Of a stretch of 18,193 nucleotides of DNA, positions 14,527 to 18,193 are shown piece by piece. The stretch is from assembly GCA_037445185.1 (NCBI GenBank), contig JBBIKZ010000045.1:1-18193 (forward strand), given 5' to 3'. Every line of letters starts with the position of its first letter. Positions within the stretch are counted from its first letter, which is position 1. The position numbers were made by a program, and so were the translations under genes. Below the pieces are notes generated by a model. The model had not been told where the DNA came from. It made no database searches and saw only the letters and a program-made list of their open reading frames with translations. This stretch comes from JANWZL01 sp037445185. Its GTDB lineage: Bacteria; Pseudomonadota; Gammaproteobacteria; Burkholderiales; Thiobacillaceae.

Positions 14527-14535
14527 CCCCCTCCT
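14527..14535 (-). promoter_or_regulatory. Strong Shine-Dalgarno deciding the TTG start of glgC
   Basis: AGGAGGGGG on the minus strand (14535 down to 14527) contains a full AGGAGG (14535-14530) placed 6 bases before the TTG at 14523. This compensates for the weak start codon and supports the 426-aa form. Confidence 0.8.
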
Positions 14536-14750
14536 GTGATCGTACGCAGACTGATGGATGTGTATCAGGCATGCGATACTAGCAGAGTCCCGTGTTCGGA
14601 TAGAACACTTTGTACCAGCGTACCGCCCGCAGCGTCTGATTATCCATCTGGCATATGATGCGCACGTGACGGCGAGCGTCATCAGCCGATTGGACAGCCG
14701 GCAGTCCAGCCGCCATCATAAGACACCTCTAATAAACTCGAACGCTCGCC
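14536..14750. promoter_or_regulatory. Divergent control region between glgC and glgB
   Basis: This gap must hold the promoters of both glycogen genes. Recognisable structures are a perfect short inverted repeat TGACG-GCGAG-CGTCA (14667-14681), a near-palindrome GGACAGCCGGCAGTCC (14692-14707), and an AT-rich run CTAATAAAC (14729-14737) shortly before the glgB start. TTGGAC (14690-14695) could be a -35 for glgB. No Shine-Dalgarno of note precedes the glgB ATG at 14751. The region is less GC-rich than the genes. None of the sites can be tied to a known regulator by eye. Confidence 0.45.
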
Positions 14751-16913
14751 ATGACCGAAACCGCCATCGAACGCCTCCTCGCCGCCCGCCTGCACGACCC
14801 CTTTGCCGTCTTGGGCATGCATCCCGTCGAAGGTGGCCAGATCATCCGCATCTTCCGCCCGCATGCCCGGCGCGTGGCCCTACTGCACGACACGGGCGAG
14901 GTCGAGATGAACCGGGTGCACGAAAGCGGCCTGTTCGAGTGGCGCGGCGCGCAGCCGCCGCAGCGGCCATGGCGCCTGCGCATCGAGGAGGATGAGGCGA
15001 GCTTCGACATCGTAGATCCCTATGCCTTCATGCCCTGCCTGAGCGACCAGGAGCTCTACCTGTTCAACGAAGGCCGGCTACTCGAGGCCTACCGCAGCCT
15101 GGGCGCACACTACGGCACGCACGAGGGGGTGGAGGGAGTGCGCTTCGCGGTCTGGGCGCCGAACGCCGAACGGGTGAGCGTAGTAGGCGACTTCAACCGC
15201 TGGGACGGCCGCGTCCACCCCATGCGCGTGCGCGGCTCGAGCGGGGTGTGGGAGCTGTTCATCCCTGGTCTCAAACCAGGCGATCTGTACAAGTTCGAGA
15301 TCCGCAACCGGGACACGGGCGAGGTGTTGGTCAAGACCGACCCGTATGGCCGCTGCTTCGAGCTGCGCCCCGGCACCGCGGCGAAGGTGCCGGCGGCATC
15401 GACCTTCGCGTGGCAGGATGCCGGCTGGCTGGCCGAGCGCGCCCGGCTGGACTGGCTGCATGCCCCCATGAACATCTACGAAGTGCATGCCGGCTCCTGG
15501 CGGCGGCACCCCGACGGCCGCTTCTACAGCTACCGCGAGCTGGCCGATGCCCTGATCCCCTACGTGCTGGACATGGGCTACACCCACATCGAATTCCTGC
15601 CCCTGACGGAGCATCCGCTGGACGAATCCTGGGGCTACCAGACCACGGGCTATTTCGCCCCCACCTCGCGCTACGGCTCGCCGGACGACCTCAAATACCT
15701 GGTCGATGCCTGTCACCGCGCCGGCTTGGGCGTGATCCTCGACTGGGTGCCGGCGCACTTCCCCATGGACGCCTGGGCGCTCGCCCGTTTCGACGGCACC
15801 GCGCTCTACGAGCACGAGGACCCGCGCCTGGGACTGCACAAGGACTGGGGTACCCACATCTTCAACTACGGCCGCAACGAGGTGAAGGGCTTCCTGCTCG
15901 CCAGCGCCCACTATTGGCTCGCCGACTTCCACTTCGACGGCCTGCGGGTGGATGCGGTGGCCTCCATGCTGTATCTCGACTATTCGCGCCGGGAGGGGGA
16001 ATGGCTGCCCAACCGCTACGGCGGGCGCGAGAACCTGGAGGCGATCGACTTCCTGCGCGAGATGAACGCCATAGTGCACGAGCATTTCCCCGGAGCGCTC
16101 ACCCTCGCCGAGGAATCCACCGCCTGGCCCATGGTCTCCCGCCCGACCTATGTCGGCGGTCTGGGCTTCTCCATGAAATGGAACATGGGCTGGATGAACG
16201 ACACCCTGGCCTACATGCAGCTCGATTCGGTCTATCGCCGCTTCCACCACAGCAACCTCACCTTCGGCCAGCTCTACGCCTACACCGAGAACTTCGTCCT
16301 GCCCTTCTCGCACGACGAGGTCGTGCACGGCAAGCGTTCGCTGTTGGGGCGCATGCCGGGGGATGCCTGGCAGCAGTTCGCCAACCTGAGGCTGCTGTTC
16401 ACCTACCAGCTGACCACCCCCGGCAAGAAGCTCAACTTCATGGGCAATGAATTCGGCCAGGGGCGGGAGTGGAACTCGGGCTGGCAACTGGACTGGGAGC
16501 TGCTGGAGGTCTCCTGGCACGCACAGATCAAGACTCTGCTGCGCGACCTCAACCGCCTCTACCGCAGCCTGCCCTGTCTGCACGAACTGGACTTCACGCA
16601 CGAGGGCTTCGCCTGGATCGACTGCCACGATGCCGACCAGTCCGTGCTCTCCTACATCCGGCGCGATCGCAACGGTCGCAGCGCCGTCGTGGCCCTTAAC
16701 TTCACGCCCGTGCCGCGTGAGGGCTACCGCATCGGCTGCCCAGCGCCCGGCTTCTGGCGCGAGATCTTCAACAGCGACTCCGAGTATTACGGCGGCAGCA
16801 ACCTCGGCAACGGCGCCGGCTTGGTGGCCGAGGAGCAGCCCTGGATGGGCTACCCCTGCTCGCTGGTGATCACCCTGCCGCCCCTGGCCGGGGTGATCCT
16901 GATGCAGGACTGA
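14751..16913 (+). CDS. glgB: 1,4-alpha-glucan branching enzyme (GH13)
   Basis: 720 aa, close to the 728 aa of E. coli GlgB. Introduces alpha-1,6 branches in glycogen. It has the N-terminal domain seen in long branching enzymes (about 1-110: ERLLAARLHDPFAVLGMH), then the CBM48 domain (about 120-220: FAVWAPNAERVSVVGDFNRWDG), the GH13 barrel and a C-terminal beta domain. The catalytic triad is placed by motif: nucleophile Asp 401 in LRVDAVASMLY, acid/base Glu 454 in LAEESTAWP, and Asp 522 in SHDEVVHGK; DWVPAHFP marks region I. It is divergent from glgC, sharing a 227-base control region. No glycogen synthase (glgA) or phosphorylase is present in this window. Confidence 0.97.
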   Translation: MTETAIERLLAARLHDPFAVLGMHPVEGGQIIRIFRPHARRVALLHDTGEVEMNRVHESGLFEWRGAQPPQRPWRLRIEEDEASFDIVDPYAFMPCLSDQELYLFNEGRLLEAYRSLGAHYGTHEGVEGVRFAVWAPNAERVSVVGDFNRWDGRVHPMRVRGSSGVWELFIPGLKPGDLYKFEIRNRDTGEVLVKTDPYGRCFELRPGTAAKVPAASTFAWQDAGWLAERARLDWLHAPMNIYEVHAGSWRRHPDGRFYSYRELADALIPYVLDMGYTHIEFLPLTEHPLDESWGYQTTGYFAPTSRYGSPDDLKYLVDACHRAGLGVILDWVPAHFPMDAWALARFDGTALYEHEDPRLGLHKDWGTHIFNYGRNEVKGFLLASAHYWLADFHFDGLRVDAVASMLYLDYSRREGEWLPNRYGGRENLEAIDFLREMNAIVHEHFPGALTLAEESTAWPMVSRPTYVGGLGFSMKWNMGWMNDTLAYMQLDSVYRRFHHSNLTFGQLYAYTENFVLPFSHDEVVHGKRSLLGRMPGDAWQQFANLRLLFTYQLTTPGKKLNFMGNEFGQGREWNSGWQLDWELLEVSWHAQIKTLLRDLNRLYRSLPCLHELDFTHEGFAWIDCHDADQSVLSYIRRDRNGRSAVVALNFTPVPREGYRIGCPAPGFWREIFNSDSEYYGGSNLGNGAGLVAEEQPWMGYPCSLVITLPPLAGVILMQD

Positions 16914-16958
16914 GCGCCCGCCCGGCCAGGTCGGCGGCCGGTGCACGTGCCGGGCCGC

Positions 16959-17254
16959 TTCAACCCAGATTATCCATTAGGACGCGGGAAGGCGCGCCGC
17001 CCATGGTCGAGGCAGTTTGCGCGCGACTGTAGCAGGCGAGGTTGAACACCTCGCCGAGAAAACGAGCGGGGATACTCTCCTCATCCCCGCGAGTCTCAAG
17101 CAAGCGAAGCGCAGTGGCCAGTTGCGCGCAAAATGACCGGCCAGGGGCAAGCGAGGCCCACGTAGGCAGATACTGCGCGTTGGATCCTCCACCGCTGGCG
17201 TGGGTAATTCGCCAAGCGAAGATGTGGCCGGTCTAATGGATGATCTGGGTTCAA
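16959..17254. mobile_element. MITE-like non-autonomous element with 22-bp terminal inverted repeats
   Basis: The 337-base stretch between glgB and the Met-rich gene holds no convincing gene. Its ends are inverted copies: the left TIR (16959-16980, core AACCCAGATTATCCATTAG) and the right TIR (17233-17254, whose complement has AACCCAGATCATCCATTAG) match at 20 of 22 positions. Inside are two perfect hairpins, GGCGAGGT/ACCTCGCC (17035-17055) and GCGGGGAT/ATCCCCGC (17066-17090), and a partial internal repeat CAAGCGAAG...GTGGCC (17101-17119, 17213-17229). At most a 3-base flank duplication (TCA) is seen. No transposase is encoded, so it would need one in trans, or it is the remnant of a larger insertion sequence. 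I do not name the family. Confidence 0.78.
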
Positions 17255-17817
17255 CGTTGCTGCAGCAGCATCTGCAACAGATCGACCCGCTTCTCCAGTG
17301 CCTCGAGGCGACTGAGCGTCTCGTCGCCGGCGCCGGCCCGTCCACCCATGCCATGCTGCATGCCACGCCCCTGCATGCCGCATCCCATGCCGCCCGGCCT
17401 GCCCTGCCCGCCCATGCCGTGATGCATGCCTGCGCCCGGCATGGCGCCGCCGTGCGTGCCATGGCCCATCGGGCCGCCACCCATCATGCCCTGGCCGCCG
17501 CGGCCACCCATCATGCCGCCCCCAGGCTGTGGGCAAGCCCCCGCCTCGAGCAGTTCTTCCATGTCCTTCATCTGGGCCTCGAGCAATTGCCGGCGCCGCT
17601 CGGGATCCTGGGTGGTGCGGATCTCCTGCATGCGCGCGCGCATGGTCTGTCTGAGTTCCTGGATCGATGCCGTCCGCGCCGGTGCCGCGGCCGGGCTCGC
17701 CTCGGCCTGATGGGCACTGTGGTCGTCGGTGGCTGGCGCCTGGGCCTGGACGGCCATGGGCAGGGACAGCAGTCCGGACAGGGCCAAGGCCAGAATGCTG
17801 GGTTTGCAGGTTTTCAT
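17251..17817 (-). CDS. Exported Met/Gly/His-rich protein, probable copper-associated
   Basis: 188 aa. A signal peptide (MKTCKPSILALALSGLLSLPMAVQA, about 25 aa) is followed by a short acidic/His linker, a charged helix (about 50-92, RMQEIRTTQDPERRRQLLEAQMKD-type), a low-complexity tract of about 60 residues (98-160) built from GGMMGG, GMHHGMGG and GMQHGMGG units, and a coiled-coil end (LSRLEALEKRVDLLQMLLQQR; shown pattern: heptad Leu). Met and His clusters in an extracytoplasmic protein suggest Cu(I)/Cu(II) binding. It lies 23 bases downstream of the CusF-like gene with an AAGGAG site. Its stop codon is inside the right TIR of the MITE-like element, so the C-terminus may be shortened. Family unnamed. 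Confidence 0.78.
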   Translation of the reverse strand: MKTCKPSILALALSGLLSLPMAVQAQAPATDDHSAHQAEASPAAAPARTASIQELRQTMRARMQEIRTTQDPERRRQLLEAQMKDMEELLEAGACPQPGGGMMGGRGGQGMMGGGPMGHGTHGGAMPGAGMHHGMGGQGRPGGMGCGMQGRGMQHGMGGRAGAGDETLSRLEALEKRVDLLQMLLQQR

Positions 17818-17840
17818 GACGATCTCCTTCGGATTGGTGA

Positions 17841-18173
17841 TTAGCGACCTTTTTCCAGCCGGGTGACGACATAGGCGCCGTCGATGCGCCGGGCCTCGAA
17901 GCGCACGCGGTCGCCGGGCTTGAGCTCCTCGAGCAGACCGGGGTCCTGCACGCGGAAGACCATGGTCATGGGCGGCATGGCGAGGCTCTCGATGGGGCCG
18001 TGCCGCAGGGTGAGCCGCCCCTGGGCATGGTCCACCTTGCGCACTTCGCCCTCCGCAAGGCTGGCGTTCGCGACGGCGTTGCCCACGCCGCCGTGGTGTT
18101 CGTGCCCCCGGTCCGCCCAGGCGGCCGGGGCGAGGGCGAGGGCTGCAAGCAGGGTCAAGGCGACGGTATTCAT
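17841..18173 (-). CDS. CusF-like periplasmic copper-binding protein
   Basis: 110 aa from ATG 18173; an AAAGGAG site 8 bases upstream fixes this start (an upstream in-frame TTG at 18191 is less likely). Signal peptide: MNTVALTLLAALALAPAAWA. After a His-rich segment (HEHH, 24-27), the CusF beta-barrel occupies about 40-107, with the metal-site stretch LRHGPIESLAMPPMTMVF giving candidate ligands His 58, Met 69 and Met 71. E. coli CusF has a Trp capping the copper; here the equivalent region carries Met 66, as in other CusF-like proteins with a Met in this place. It likely passes Cu(I)/Ag(I) to an RND efflux system or buffers it; no efflux genes are visible because the window ends upstream. Confidence 0.9.
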   Translation of the reverse strand: MNTVALTLLAALALAPAAWADRGHEHHGGVGNAVANASLAEGEVRKVDHAQGRLTLRHGPIESLAMPPMTMVFRVQDPGLLEELKPGDRVRFEARRIDGAYVVTRLEKGR

Positions 18174-18193
18174 GCGGTCTTCTCCTTTCAACC

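Noticed and set aside
15078..16946. Minus-strand frame of 622 codons opposite glgB
   Set aside because: Shadow of glgB, whose catalytic residues are all in place on the plus strand; the antisense protein has no recognisable domain.
16914..16958. GC-rich near-palindrome after glgB (GGCCGGTGCACGTGCCGGGCC), as a terminator
   Set aside because: Imperfect stem with internal mismatches and no T-tract, and it is 20 or more bases of simple GC sequence; may still slow transcription but cannot be called.
16977..17480. Minus-strand frame of 167 codons running from the MITE-like element into the Met-rich gene
   Set aside because: It crosses the inverted end of the element and is out of frame with the signal-peptide protein; Cys/Arg-rich translation without family similarity.

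Overview
The window is GC-rich (roughly two thirds G+C by eye) and densely coded, with short gaps and many start/stop overlaps. The gene content (Mla-type lipid transport, two half-size YeeE/YedE sulfur transporters, a classical-type glycogen locus, a CHASE2 adenylate cyclase) fits a Gram-negative proteobacterium. A chemolithotrophic sulfur oxidiser of the Betaproteobacteria (Thiobacillaceae or Hydrogenophilaceae-like) is my best guess, but this is inferred from gene mix and base composition only.

Layout. (1) 184-1431 (+): nitronate monooxygenase-family flavoprotein. (2) 1475-5975 (-): a tightly packed four-gene operon, in transcription order an exported SH3-domain protein, an M48 metalloprotease, a CHASE2 adenylate cyclase and a class II cyclic-nucleotide phosphodiesterase of the metallo-beta-lactamase fold. 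(3) 6062-9031 (+): a lipid-transport operon with an MlaE-type permease, a short and apparently ATP-dead remnant-like ABC ATPase, an MCE/MlaD protein and a lipoprotein, all overlapping. (4) 9136-10138 (+): two YeeE/YedE half-transporters behind an AT-rich promoter/operator. (5) 10362-10874 (+): exported SCP2-like protein, followed by a clear intrinsic terminator. (6) 10933-14523 (-): SlyD-like PPIase, GH57 glycoside hydrolase and glgC (TTG start); glgB (14751-16913, +) is divergent from glgC. (7) 16959-17254: a gene-free MITE-like element with 22-bp inverted ends. (8) 17251-18173 (-): a Met/Gly/His-rich exported protein preceded by a CusF-like periplasmic copper-binding protein, probably a copper-handling operon continuing beyond the right edge.

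How the genes work together. Block 2 puts a cAMP synthase and a probable cAMP hydrolase 5 bases apart, under two envelope proteins: a candidate envelope-sensing cAMP module. Block 3 looks like an inner-membrane lipid transporter whose only ATPase-like gene lacks Walker A, a normal signature motif and the catalytic Glu. Block 6 makes ADP-glucose (GlgC), branches glucan (GlgB) and remodels it (GH57); glycogen synthase is not in the window.

The most unusual items are the degenerate ATPase in the Mla-type operon, a heptanucleotide inverted repeat that encodes the signal peptide of the lipoprotein, and the MITE-like element whose end supplies the stop codon of the Met-rich gene. No tRNA, rRNA, CRISPR array or intact transposase was seen.
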